NCBI RefSeq assembly: GCF_014805625.2
Contig: NW_024003726.1
Span: 197,749-261,748, forward strand
DNA length: 64,000 nucleotides
Source: Glossina fuscipes
Lineage: Eukaryota > Arthropoda > Insecta > Diptera > Glossinidae
Reading direction: 5' to 3'
Part shown: positions 10,528 through 19,995 of the stretch, in pieces
How the letters are laid out: each line of letters starts with the position of its first letter
How positions within the stretch are numbered: the first letter of the stretch is position 1
The notes under the pieces: model-generated
The model's input: the letters and a program-made list of their open reading frames with translations, nothing else
Databases searched by the model: none
Told to the model about the DNA's origin: nothing
Translations under genes and position numbers: made by a program

Positions 10528-10716
10528 ATGATAATATTCAACAAAAAAGACGTATTCAATGATTCAACGTTTACTTCAACGCCATCATCAATAGAATACA
10601 CAACGAAGAAATCATCATCATCATCGACGTCGCCACCGTGCAGTGATAATAAGAATAGTAAAAAAAAAAAAAAAAAAAAAATACAAACGAATAAACCCAA
10701 GCAGCAAGACTACTAA
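10528..10716 (+). CDS. Small Ser/Thr- and Lys-rich ORF (doubtful)
   Basis: A 62-residue frame starting 3 bp after the penton-like gene, rich in Ser/Thr (STFTSTPSS, SSSSSTSPP) and ending in a poly-Lys run encoded by a 20-nt A tract (10,661-10,680). I do not recognise it. It could be a small basic virion peptide or a chance frame through triplet repeats; the A tract makes the frame unstable. Confidence 0.3.
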   Translation: MIIFNKKDVFNDSTFTSTPSSIEYTTKKSSSSSTSPPCSDNKNSKKKKKKKIQTNKPKQQDY

Positions 10717-10782
10717 TACCCTATGTAGAATTAATCAGGAATTTTTAAATATTCTGGGGTTTCAATTAAAATAGACAGAAAA

Positions 10783-11802
10783 ATGAGTAATATAATTAAT
10801 ATATTACAAAATCCACAATTTGATAATTCGATTATAAAAAAAGAATATCACAGTTACACATCGTCAAAGGAAAATGGCACAATGTCTAATAGTATAAAAC
10901 TGTTAAACAATTGTATGGCGCATCTATTTGATGACATTCGATATGAACTTAACGGTACAGAAATTGATCGTACACGTCATTTGGGCATTACAACGGAAAT
11001 AAAAAATTTCACATCATTGAATTAATGTGAGAATGAAAGTCTACTGAATGCAGGATGGTCGTCATTTAATAACGATGAACTCACTATTGTGAGCGGTTAT
11101 TTCAACTTTTGTATACCACTGAAGATGGTACTTGGATTTGCGGAAGATTTCAATAAAATCATAGTTAATTCTAAACATGAACTGATTTTACTACGATCTA
11201 AAGATGATAAACAAGCTATTACAACTACCGTGGCAAACGAGCAAATAAAATTAAGTACTTTGAATATTACATGGAAGATGCCACATGTTCAACTCGCTGA
11301 CGCTTACAAATTGGAGGTGTTTAAAAAAATCAATTCTCGCCAACCGTTAAACATATGCTTCAGAATTTGGGATATGTATTATTATCCTACACTTCCACAG
11401 AGTGCAGCCGTCTTATGGAATGTTAAGTTAGCCAGTGAAAACAACCGACCGCGGTTTTTACTTATAGCATTTCGAAACGCCGAAAACAAATTTACTCATT
11501 GCAATTTAACGAATGTTAATGCAATTTAACTCTATGACATGTATTCAAGATTTCAACAGAGTTATTATTTACGCGATCCATATCCGCTATTGAAACGTAA
11601 TGAGTTTCTCACGCTTGCATCCATAGTTGTTCTGGACGTAACACATCAAAATGAATCGGTTAAAACCGGACCAATCGATATCCTCATTGAATTAAAAGCT
11701 TTAAGTAACATACCAGCTAATACACAAGCATACTGTTTAATTATACACGATAAAATATTTGACTATGTACCCCTTACAAATGAAGTAAGAAAAGTATTGT
11801 AA
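10783..11802 (+). pseudogene. Double-jelly-roll major capsid protein (Polinton 1), broken
   Basis: The hexon-like subunit expected to build the shell. The N-terminal frame includes HLFDDIRYELNGTEIDRTRH, a hallmark of the arthropod double-jelly-roll family. After a stop near 11,023 the frame resumes with LKMVLGFAEDFNKIIVNSKH and RIWDMYYYPTLPQSA. After a break near 11,527 the C-terminal domain (NTQAYCLIIHDKIFDY) closes at 11,802. Relative to the family, short segments seem missing near the N-terminus (between residues about 30 and 40) and near 11,520. The 5' neighbour is the penton-like gene. Inactive as read, but every large block is recognisable. Confidence 0.85.
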
Positions 11803-11817
11803 AATATAATAAAATAG

Positions 11818-11860
11818 GAATAAAATAATATATATATATATATATACATATATATATGAA
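11818..11860. repeat. AT dinucleotide microsatellite
   Basis: (AT)n with one C interruption between the capsid gene and the accessory block. It marks the start of an AT-rich intergenic stretch (11,803-11,991) that may serve as promoter for the accessory genes (inference). Confidence 0.8.
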
Positions 11861-11991
11861 TTTTTTTATGAAACAAGAAAACGTTCCTCTTCTCTCCATA
11901 TATATTGAGATAAATCATTTAAATTTTGATCATTATATCTTTAAACGCAGCAGCGCGCTTTTGTAAACACACAAGACAGGGGGATATTATA

Positions 11992-12623
11992 ATGAAAATA
12001 AATATATATATTTTGCTTCTTGTATTGAAAATAGTGATTGGTAATCCTATACCGTTCACTATTACTACTCCTCAAGCAGATTCAAATTCAAAAACTGTAG
12101 AATTCAATTTAACCCTACACAACGATGATGTTCTGAGAATTAAGAAGCACTGGAAACTAAAGACAATGATTATCTATTAAAAGACCAAGGTGATGCTACA
12201 ACGTTAACAACTAGTACAACTATTTTACCACCTGTTGAAACACCAACAACACAACAAGAAAAAGAACAAACATCATTAAAATATTTTTCAGTGGATGACG
12301 CTATAGAGGCATTTCGTAGATCGTTAATCAATTCCGAAATGGATATAGGTGGTATAGTGGAAGCTGAGAAACCATTTTACAGACATTTCAATCTCAAATA
12401 TGAAAATTTCGATATACCTATTCGTTGCACTTATAAAAGTATCTATGAGCAAAGAGAAATAAAAATAAATTGCTTCGAATGTCGTGAATTTGAAAAAGAG
12501 AGAATATTAAGTAATGGTGAAATTGGGAATGTTCGCACACCAGACTTATCGCGAAGGCTACAGGACATTAGAATAGTTGGTCTAAAAGATTATACACAAA
12601 CGTATAAAATGAATATTACATAA
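11992..12623 (+). pseudogene. Accessory secreted protein 1 (paralogue of next gene), frameshifted
   Basis: From the ATG at 11,992, residues 1-17 form a signal peptide (MKINIYILLLVLKIVIGNPI). A frame change near 12,165-12,180 separates this from a Thr/Pro/Gln-rich stalk and a conserved domain near 12,291-12,500 (IEAFRRSLINSE, YRHFNLKYENF, INCFEC). The domain matches the next gene closely in order and spacing (IEAFKKDLIEKE, HRHFNLKYENC, IYCFEF). I recognise no family. Signal peptide, low-complexity stalk and compact domain suggest a secreted or surface protein made in the host cell. It lies downstream of the capsid genes where adintovirus-like elements keep variable accessory genes. Function unknown. 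Confidence 0.6.
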
Positions 12624-12672
12624 GGATGAAATAGTTAGTTTCCAAGAAAACTTCAGAAAGGAATAAACCAAT

Positions 12673-13371
12673 ATGAAAATTAACGGGTCAACGGGTATAT
12701 ACGCGCTTTTAATTTTCATCCATATTCATAACGCCCAACTCCATTACACTCTCTCTCATTCTAAACAACGACGACTTTATGATAATGGATTTGCTAAATT
12801 CAATGGTTATACAAGTAAATATTTAAATTTTCGGATAAGACTTCCAAACGATACAACGCGTACGATGATACATTTATCACTTCAGTTGCTAACCCAATTA
12901 TCGGAAGATAAAACTTCAACAACAGCAACAAGAACAACAATATCACCAGGAATATCAACCTTACAAACAAATGATAATAATAACAATAGACCAGCAAGAC
13001 ATGGTGCTTATAAACTATTAATAATAAATGATGTAATTGAAGCTTTTAAAAAGGATTTAATAGAAAAAGAAACAAACATTGGAAGTATTATTGAAAGTGC
13101 ATTAGCATTCCATCGTCATTTCAATTTAAAATATGAAAATTGTGAAATTAGAGTCAAATGTAGCTATTATAGTAATTACGTTTATCGTAAACTTAATATC
13201 TATTGCTTTGAATTTGATGATATACCATCAAATTTTGGTGGTGGTGGAAATCAAAGAGAAAATTCAAACAATAATGAAAGAGAAAATCAATATGAAGCTA
13301 GTCCACTCATCGGTCGACCCGATCATGATATATATGTTAGAACTATTAATATTTACAAACATTCCATATGA
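12673..13371 (+). CDS. Accessory secreted protein 2 (paralogue of accessory 1)
   Basis: An open frame of 232 residues. The start at 12,673 is chosen because it begins MKIN, as in gene 1, and opens a hydrophobic signal-like segment (YALLIFIHIHNAQ). A Thr/Ser-rich stalk (residues about 75-105), the shared domain (about 115-180) and a Gly/Asn-rich tail with GGGGNQRENSNNN follow. Two Cys in the domain (EIRVKCSY and IYCFEF) align with two in gene 1, so a conserved disulphide is possible. The last codons overlap the Cys4 ORF (13,325-13,609) in another frame. Not a family I know. Confidence 0.6.
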   Translation: MKINGSTGIYALLIFIHIHNAQLHYTLSHSKQRRLYDNGFAKFNGYTSKYLNFRIRLPNDTTRTMIHLSLQLLTQLSEDKTSTTATRTTISPGISTLQTNDNNNNRPARHGAYKLLIINDVIEAFKKDLIEKETNIGSIIESALAFHRHFNLKYENCEIRVKCSYYSNYVYRKLNIYCFEFDDIPSNFGGGGNQRENSNNNERENQYEASPLIGRPDHDIYVRTINIYKHSI

Positions 13372-13609
13372 GTATACAGTAAGACGCATCACGTCACAGG
13401 GAAAAAAATATAATGATAAAAAAATATACAGATTTTTAAGGACATTCTCGAATATTGTTTCCAATGAAGATAGAAAGAAACTCATCAGTATTCAACCACA
13501 TCTGGAAGATTTAAACAATCACAGGATAATTCAAAACAAATATGGCGAACATTGTGAGGACTGCGTTTGGTCAGACGAGAATACTACATGTGACATGTGT
13601 GTACTATAA
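13325..13609 (+). CDS. Small Cys4 ORF overlapping accessory 2
   Basis: A 94-residue frame with an ATG at 13,325, overlapping the previous gene by 47 bp in a different frame. The C-terminus has CEDCVWSDENTTCDMC, a CxxC...CxxC arrangement that could bind one zinc. The central part is Lys/Arg/Tyr-rich. It could be a separate overlapping gene or the real C-terminus of accessory protein 2 reached through a frameshift near 13,320-13,370. Not recognised. Confidence 0.45.
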   Translation: MIYMLELLIFTNIPYEYTVRRITSQGKKYNDKKIYRFLRTFSNIVSNEDRKKLISIQPHLEDLNNHRIIQNKYGEHCEDCVWSDENTTCDMCVL

Positions 13610-13834
13610 GAAAAATAGAAGTAGAAAAAGAAGCAAATAAAATTATGGAATTCTATTATAACATAATATATAATATAAGTGAATGTAAACATTTTTTTAA
13701 AAAATAAATTATGTAAGAAAAAAAAAATCTCTCCTTTTTTTTATCATCATCATTATCAGCATCATCAAACCACAAAAAAGGGGGAACTATAAAAACGGCG
13801 TGTTTAGGTATATAGGGAACGTTACCTTGTAACA

Positions 13835-14262
13835 ATGTGTCAAGATAAAATAATTATTATTGATGCACACGGTTTCTATAGTGCAAACAAATTTATTCTA
13901 AAAGAAGTTTGCATCTCCGATTTTGACTCACAAATCAAAAATTTCATAATTCAGCCTCCATTCAAATATTCAAAGTTAATGACGAAGGGTAGAATTACAA
14001 ACAACTGGTTGTATAAGCATTTTCATGGATTACAATGGGATGATGGTAATTCAACGTTAACAGATGTTAAAGAATATCTAAAGTCGTCTATCGAAAAACA
14101 CACACAAAATCCATAACAACATATATCATCATCAACATACGGTATAGATAGATATGATTCATGGATAAATTGTATACAAACTAAAAATACCTGTGCCTGC
14201 AAACTATTTTACGAACTATATAGATTAGCGCAGAAACTTTTCAATTTGTATAACCGCATTTT
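13835..14262 (+). pseudogene. Arthropod Polinton-associated protein, possible nuclease fold
   Basis: The frame opens at 13,835 with IIIIDAHGFY and LKEVCISD, then IIQPPFKYSKL and NNWLYKHFHGLQWDDGN. This pattern recurs in a family widespread in arthropod genomes and virus-like elements (start D-x-x-G-F, then P-P-[FY], then N-x-H-G-I/L-x-W). The hydrophobic strand ending in Asp resembles the first strand of DEDD/RNase H-type nucleases, which is inference. A stop at 14,114 is followed in the same frame by a Cys-containing C-terminal piece (KNTCACKLFYELY) that fits the family's end, so the gene is probably broken by a small deletion. Last gene before the right-end repeats. Confidence 0.55.
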
Positions 14263-14311
14263 TTTAACCCCAAAAAATTCTCAAATTAGCGCAGAAACTT
14301 TTTAACAACAA

Positions 14312-14490
14312 AAATTCTGTGATAAAAATATAGTCCAGAAAGAAAAATAGACCGCACAAATTCTGCGATAAAAATAGTTCCGGAAAGAAAAACAGACCAC
14401 AGAAATTCTGCGATAAAAATAGTCCGGAAAGAAAAATAGACCACAAAAATTCTGCGATAAAAATAGTTCCGGAAAGAAAAATAGTAGAAA
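14312..14490 (+). repeat. Tandem repeat, about 45-bp units, four copies
   Basis: Units begin AATTCTGYGATAAAAATA at about 14,313, 14,359, 14,404 and 14,448, each followed by a GTCCGGAAAGAAAAAYAGAC variant (spacing 46, 45, 44). A related duplicated phrase TAGCGCAGAAACTTTT occurs at 14,226 and 14,286. Hydrophobic minus-strand open frames here are products of the repeat, not genes. Confidence 0.85.
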
Positions 14491-14595
14491 GACCGAGTCA
14501 AAAAGAAATTGAATATCATTCCAAAAGAACAAAAGTGAACTGAACTGAAGAAAAGTGACCATGAACTTTAACAAAAATAACAGCACGCTGTCTGT

Positions 14596-14648
14596 CGGCT
14601 TCGTTAAAAGCCGTACTCCTGAAAAATAAGTCCCGAAAAGCGGGACTT
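14596..14648. other. Two adjacent perfect hairpins
   Basis: CGGCTT-cgttaa-AAGCCG (14,596-14,613) and AAGTCCCG-aaaag-CGGGACTT (14,628-14,648) are both perfect stems, 14 bp apart, in a GC-richer island of otherwise AT-rich non-coding DNA. Possible transcript-end or replication structures of the element; unproven. Confidence 0.6.
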
Positions 14649-15720
14649 CCAGCACTTTTTATTTGAAATGATATGGACGACGGATGAGCGGTTCCTAGAG
14701 AAGCTGCGTGTATGCCTTGAGACGCAGGTTGGGGAATTTTCATCATGCAGAATCATGACCTACACATTAACTTGAAATTTCAATTAAGAAATTTCAATTT
14801 AAATTTTACTTCGGCGCAATTTACCGTTATGATGGACATACCGAGTGATGGTATGTCCGTTGAATACGAATTAATAGAAATAAGGAACAATAAATTATTG
14901 TTTTTTAAACTGATCAAAATGTAGAAAAAAAAATAAAAAAACAGAAATGGTTGTTTAGTAAATATAAGGAAGTACATATAAAAAAATAATATTATTGTTT
15001 TTTTAAATTAATAAAATAGAGTTAAAATATTTTTATAAATGTCTTTTAATTTTTTCTTAGCAATTCAAAAAAATAAATAAAAACCAAGAATTGAAAAAAA
15101 TTATTCGTTTGTTTTTTATTTCTTAGCTATTTTTTTTGGTTCAGGTTTTTTCCTATCTCCCTCCCTCTTCACCAAAAATTCGTATTAATAGCACTCCACA
15201 ACACATTAAAACTCCAAGAATATTTTTTTTTTTAAAAAAGGTCTAGGTTTTTTTTGCAGATTAAAAAAAATAAGTTGGTTTTTTGCAACATTCTGTGTAA
15301 GCCTAAAATAAAATGCATATGAATAACATCCTACCACACATACACACACATACATACATACATTGCACCCTACGATACGGCCGTACGGACATAGCTTCTC
15401 ATTACAAAATACATACAAAAAATGGAATTGCAATTTACACTCATTTACAGTCATTTTTTGAACCGTATGACGAAGAAAGGGCTCGTGGGTTCTGTTGTCA
15501 TCACCAAAGATACAACAACAAAACATATCATATCGATGGTATCTGTTTTGTTGTGATGATTCAATTTCTTATATTTTTAAATGTTATATATTGAAATAAA
15601 TTTAAATTGAATGAGAATTATATTCTAAAAAGGATATATTAATATAAAAATTCTAGGTTCTAGGCGTAAAAATATAGGTTATCCATTAATAGTGTTAGGA
15701 TAGGTCAGTAAATCAATGCC
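14649..15720. other. Non-coding right arm of Polinton 1
   Basis: AT-rich, with long T and A runs and no recognisable gene. It holds a palindromic phrase around 14,837-14,856 (GGACATACC...GGTATGTCC) and a CA/TACA-rich stretch at 15,338-15,362. Open frames here are low complexity. Confidence 0.55.
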
Positions 15721-15820
15721 AAGTCAAAACCGCAAGATATTCTCATAGTACAAAATCAACTAGAAATGCACAAGTCAAAGCCGCAAGATATCCTCACAGT
15801 ACAAAAGTTGAGTCGAAATG
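15721..15820 (+). repeat. 51-bp tandem repeat adjoining the right inverted repeat
   Basis: AAGTCAAAACCGCAAGATAT at 15,721 and AAGTCAAAGCCGCAAGATAT at 15,772 head two similar units of 51 bp, each ending in GAAATGCAC. The end of the second unit is also the innermost part of the inverted repeat. Confidence 0.8.
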
Positions 15821-16260
15821 CACAAGGCTCAGCAGATTTAACTACATATCAGGGTAGGGTATACTTCCAACATAGGTTTGCAACGTCATCAAAACAACAC
15901 TCTCGGGAATCCCAACACGAACATACATCTCGGACCCCCGGGTTCAAAAAAACTCACACGAATACCATCCAGGTAACATTCGAACGTCTTCGGGCAAACA
16001 CCAAAAAAGGCGTGATTCAACCCTTCGGGTCGGATGAACCACACCTTTTTTCATTCCAAATCCCACAAAAAAGGCGTGTCTCATCCCACAAAAAAACAAT
16101 GGCACATCAAAAAAAAATTTTTTTCAATGTACCGCATTCCAAAAGTCACTATTACCGACCAAATCTATATCTTCCGTCTCTTTCTAACAAAAATTGCACA
16201 GTGACGCTGAAGGTACTTAAACCACCTATTACAAGTGAAGGCTATACAAATTCACTTCTT
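15803..16260 (-). repeat. Right terminal inverted repeat of Polinton 1
   Basis: Inverted copy of 1,430-1,897. Both arms, read in the inward-to-outward direction, give similar spurious open frames. The outer end is near 16,260, followed by TAAGCA (candidate target duplication). Confidence 0.9.
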
Positions 16261-16421
16261 TAAGCAAAATCTTTTGTAAGAAAAAAAGGCGGAAAAGAAA
16301 AATTGGTTATCTTAATCAGCAAACAGCAAGGAAAAAAATTGTTTAAAAATAAAGCATATAAAAGCTGTTTCGTGCCACGTAAATAGATAAGAGAAAAAAA
16401 AAGAACGAATAGTCGATCATA

Positions 16422-17688
16422 TTAGTTAGGGGAAAAAGAAATCCATTATTTGTATATGAACTTCAGGACTTTATTTAACATGCTTCGGATTGTCCGATTT
16501 GGGTCAAATATGCACCGTTTTGTTGTACGATTTGTTGCCATTTTAAAGGTAACTTCAAAATGCCTCTCTCATAGAAGTCCTAGTCTCTATTTGCAAAAAA
16601 CTCTAGTAGTCGATTTTCACAATCCTCCCTAGATTCCAATTTTTTATCATTAAAGAAATTTTGCAATGCAAGAAAAAGATGATAATCGCTTGGTGCCAAG
16701 TCCGGACTGTAAGGCGGATGCATTAAAACTTCCCAACCAAGCTCCCCAAGTTTCTGGCGAGTCACTGTAGATGTGTGTGGCCTAGCGTTGTCCTGATGGA
16801 ACACGACACCTCTCCTGTTGGCCAATTCTGGCCGTTTCTGGTCAATCGCTATCTTCAAAGGGTCCAGTTGTTGACAGTAGAGATCAGAATTTAGCGTTTG
16901 GCCATATGGAAGCAACTCATAATAAATAATTCCCTTCCAGTCCCACTAAATGCATAGCAAAACATTCCTGGCCGTTTGAGGTGCTTCACCGCTTTTTGAC
17001 CACGATCGTTTTCGCACAGGGTTATCGTATGTGATCCATTTCTTATCTCCAGTCACCATCCGTTTAAGATATGGGTCTATCTCATTCCGTTTGGCCAAGG
17101 CTTCGCAGATGGAAATTCGATCCATCATGTTTTTTTCTGTTAATTGGTGTGGCACCCAAACATCGAGCTTCTTTTTGAATCCAGCTTTGTGTAAATGGTT
17201 TAAAACTGTTTTATGGTCGATTTTTAGCTCCTGGGCGATGTTACGACTGCTAACATGCCGGTCAACTTCAATCATTTCTCCGATTTTATCGACATTTTCG
17301 ACGACCGGCCTACCTGTGCGAGGTACATATTTAACATCAAAAATTCCTGAACGGAATCTACGAAACCAAAATTGCACATAATTGGCTGTTACAGTATCGG
17401 AACCATAAACACCATTCACAATTTTAGCCGCCTGGCTTGCATTTTCGCCTTTGTCAAAGAAAAATTGTAAAATGTACCGAATTTTCTCTTTGTTCAGTTC
17501 CATTTTTAACACGCTGTAACTTACAACTGAATGCACCAAACAAAAAACAGCAAAAGAATTTTTTTTACTGCGAAATATCACCTTTCCAACAAACATAAAT
17601 ATGAAATTGTTTGATCGACACTTTACGAGAAATCTATCAGTGCAGCCATCTACCGAAAAAATAATGGATTTCTTTTTCCCCAAACTAA
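16422..17688 (-). mobile_element. mariner transposon, mellifera subfamily-like
   Basis: A 1.27 kb element with terminal inverted repeats of about 28 bp (left starts TTAGTTAGGGGAAAAAG at 16,422; right, reversed, TTAGTTTGGGGAAAAAG ending 17,688) and TA on both sides (16,420-16,421 and 17,689-17,690). Carries one transposase gene on the minus strand. The nearly identical repeats suggest a fairly recent insertion into the flank of the LTR-like element, 160 bp from the Polinton end. Confidence 0.93.
16475..17503 (-). pseudogene. mariner transposase with two nonsense codons
   Basis: Tc1/mariner DDE transposase that cuts and pastes the element. It starts MELNKEKIRYILQFFFDKGE at 17,503. N-terminal helix-turn-helix DNA-binding regions precede a WVPHQL linker. 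The catalytic triad is visible: TGDKKW, FHQDNARPH and SPDLAPSDYH, with 34 residues between the second and third Asp (D,D34D). Two in-frame stops interrupt it, at 16,946-16,948 (in place of the usual Trp before WDWKG) and at 16,580-16,582 (after FFANRD); the C-terminus GQSEAC ends at 16,475. No frameshift seen, so decay is slight. Wording of the core matches the mellifera subfamily. Confidence 0.93.
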
Positions 17689-17689
17689 T

Positions 17690-18889
17690 ATGTACAAGAA
17701 TACATACATAGGAGAGATGTAAGAAGTGTTTTCTTGAAGTTCGGACGAGAGTGGACGTTCGGAATAAGAGAAATTCAATTTTTTTAATTTACTAACTCAC
17801 GAAATCAAGAGAAGTTGGTTTGAATTTTGTGTTAACCAAAAAAAATTAAAATGAGTAAAACAAGAATATACCTATGTAAATAGCATATTGTATAAAGAAT
17901 ACGCAGAGGAGACTATTGTTAAGTTTAAATTGTAAAAGAGAAAAAATAGAGAAAAAGAATGATTGTAAACAGATATTAACATTAGTATATTAAACAAAAA
18001 TGGGTAGCCAGCTCCCCGTATCCATTAAATTAGAGAAAATTAAACACGAGATGAGAAGTTTTTGGGGATTGTTTTGCTATGTTTCTTTCTGAATAAAAGA
18101 AAAAAAAGGAGTGTTTCTAAAGCGTGTTTTTCTTTGCTTACTTTTGTTACCTTGCCTTCACTAAGCAAATAGGGCAATTATAATTCAATAGAAGCAAAAA
18201 AAAAAAAAAGAAAAGAAAAAGGTTTGGAGAAGTATAATTTGATAAATCGATAGCAACAAAATGTAAACAACTGAAAGCAGTTGAAAGAAAAAGAAGAGTT
18301 AACAAAAGCTCAACTAATATCGGCGGTGCCAGAAGAAAGAAAAAATCGAAATTATAATTTAGAAAAGCTTCGCAATTTTGTTCTTTTACTTATAAAAAAA
18401 AATAAAAAATAAAAAAACGGTCAAGAACATTTGTAGACTGGGAAATGTGTTTGTGTGACATCAGATAACTTCGTTTAGGAAATGGTAAACTTTCGCTCAA
18501 ATTAAAGGTGGAAAAGAACAGTGTTGGATTCACTTAATTGATGGAAGAAGATAGAAATTACCTACATGTGGCTTGCCATTGATGCTGTTTGAAAATTTGT
18601 AATTTTGCCACGGGATAACCACGAATAAAATTGTGTTCTCAAGTTTCATCATCCTCTTCATCGTCAGATATACGCCACATCTCATCGACAGCGAACACCA
18701 GAGATCAACAGCGACCAGCACAGAGGCCATCAGCACTACAGAAGGGAGCACGACGTCATTTGGAAGAGACAACGCATGTTAGTCAGGTATTTATCTTTCT
18801 CTTTTTTTGTGTCCGAAGTTTCCTGTGAGCCACAATGAGCGGCTAAGGCCGAACATGCCACAGCGCTAACAGGAGTGCGATGTAGGGGG
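17690..18889. other. Non-coding interior of the LTR-like element, right part
   Basis: About 1.2 kb of AT-rich sequence with A runs and no convincing gene. A GC-richer island at 18,630-18,780 (CATCTCATCGACAGCGAACACC, then a CAG/CAC-rich phrase) has only short frames on both strands. It does not align clearly with the other LTR-like copy. Confidence 0.45.
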
Positions 18890-19061
18890 GTGCACGCGTG
18901 GGGGAACCGTAGGGTGACATAGGACGGATACAGACGGACAAACGACAGGCTACCGACATAAAACATTTTCTCTTTTTGTGTTTTTTTTTTCTTTCTTTGT
19001 CATGCGGCTCAGAAACCTAAGCCCCATCAATTAAATCGCCAGCGGAGCTAGATACGTGACA
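18890..19061 (+). repeat. Right end of LTR-like element, copy 1
   Basis: Matches 31,195-31,373 with substitutions and small indels. Shared blocks are ATACAGACGGAC, ACGACAGG...GCCGAC, GTCATGCGGCTCAGA and the terminal CGTGACA. Followed by ATTA, which also precedes 109. Confidence 0.8.
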
Positions 19062-19065
19062 ATTA

Positions 19066-19951
19066 TAATACTAAAAACATCGAATTTAAACTTTTGCTTC
19101 GTGTAAAATCCAAAGTCATAATTTTAAATCTGATCGCATCTAAAAACTGAAATTGTCTATATTTTCATTAATCATTGTAAACTATATCTCTGTGGTTTAC
19201 TTTATACAAAAAAAAAACCTAAGTTTATAACTAAAACAAAACAAAAAATTGTTAAGGAAACAAGTTTAGATTTGTGGAAGATAAGTAATGTATTGTTGAA
19301 TGCTAATAAATAATCGCTTAGTTAAGCGTTATTATCATTTAATAGAAGAGGATCAAATTCTGCGAAAAGGAACTTTTATGAGAAGGAGAAAGGCTCTGCG
19401 GAATGTTTCTAATCGTCTTAAACTACCTAAAAATGTATAGATTTTTTTGATATATTTGTGAAAACCTTATTTATTTATATTATTGCATGTGGATGTCTGC
19501 AAAACTTTCGCGTTTCGAAAGCAGCTTTTAAGTACGTATTCAAAACAGTTGGACCGAGCAATACTTTATATAATAATATACATTTTAAATTTGTATTTTA
19601 AATTTTTATCCTTTAGCGTATTTTATTATTTTTACTTTATTATTTCACAATAGAAAAAAGTATATGTTTATATTGACTTCACACATATCATATTTTGCTT
19701 CGTATTTTCGGATTTTTCATAGAATGGTCCTTAATGCGCGGTAGCAGTAGTTAGGAAAGACAAACAAATCGCGCCTTTAGTACTTAGTTTCTCCCATCTG
19801 GCATTTTATTACTATTGTTTTGGTCAGTGCTAGTTTGCGATCTTTGAAAGCTTTCATTATTGCTGCGACTATTATTTCAGTAATTTTCTTGCAAGTTGCA
19901 ATTTTAATTTTGTTCGTAGCATTAATGAATGCAACGACAATGATAATTGAG
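19066..19951. other. AT-rich intergenic sequence
   Basis: No gene, RNA gene or repeat boundary recognised between the end of the LTR-like element and the A-rich tail of LINE copy A. Confidence 0.5.
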
Positions 19952-19995
19952 GTTTAATTTATTTATTTATTTATTTATTTTAATTCTACTTATGC

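Larger units (their letters stand above)
1430..16260 (+). mobile_element. Polinton/Maverick (adintovirus-like) element 1
   Basis: A large self-synthesising-type DNA element of about 14.8 kb, bounded by inverted repeats (1,430-1,897 and 15,803-16,260) whose outer ends begin AG, as usual for Polintons. Flanking AAAGCA (1,424-1,429) and TAAGCA (16,261-16,266) are a candidate 6-bp target duplication with one mismatch. Between them lie the hallmark genes: protein-primed DNA polymerase B, adenain-like cysteine protease, PLA2-domain virion protein, FtsK/HerA-like packaging ATPase, retroviral-type integrase with chromodomain, penton-like and double-jelly-roll capsid proteins, and accessory ORFs. Several core genes are frameshifted, so this is an endogenous inactive copy. 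Lineage placement (adintovirus-like because of PLA2 and capsid type) is from family knowledge. Confidence 0.93.
109..19061 (+). mobile_element. LTR-like element (TG...CA ends) split by nested insertions
   Basis: The left end begins TGTAACG at 109 and the right end finishes CGTGACA at 19,061, so the termini form a short imperfect inverted repeat (TGTAACG/TGTCACG). ATTA lies directly before (105-108) and after (19,062-19,065), fitting a 4-bp target duplication of a Ty3/gypsy-type integration. Both terminal segments (109-330 and about 18,890-19,061) match the ends of the shorter copy at 30,376-31,373. The Polinton at 1,430-16,260 and the mariner at 16,422-17,688 lie inside. With those removed the copy would be about 2.86 kb, longer than the other copy, and the middle does not align well by eye, so the interior is diverged or holds more insertions. 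No gag or pol is visible. Confidence 0.6.

Noticed and set aside
14264..14655. Three overlapping Phe/Leu-rich minus-strand frames resembling membrane proteins
   Set aside because: Generated by the 45-bp tandem repeat read in different frames.
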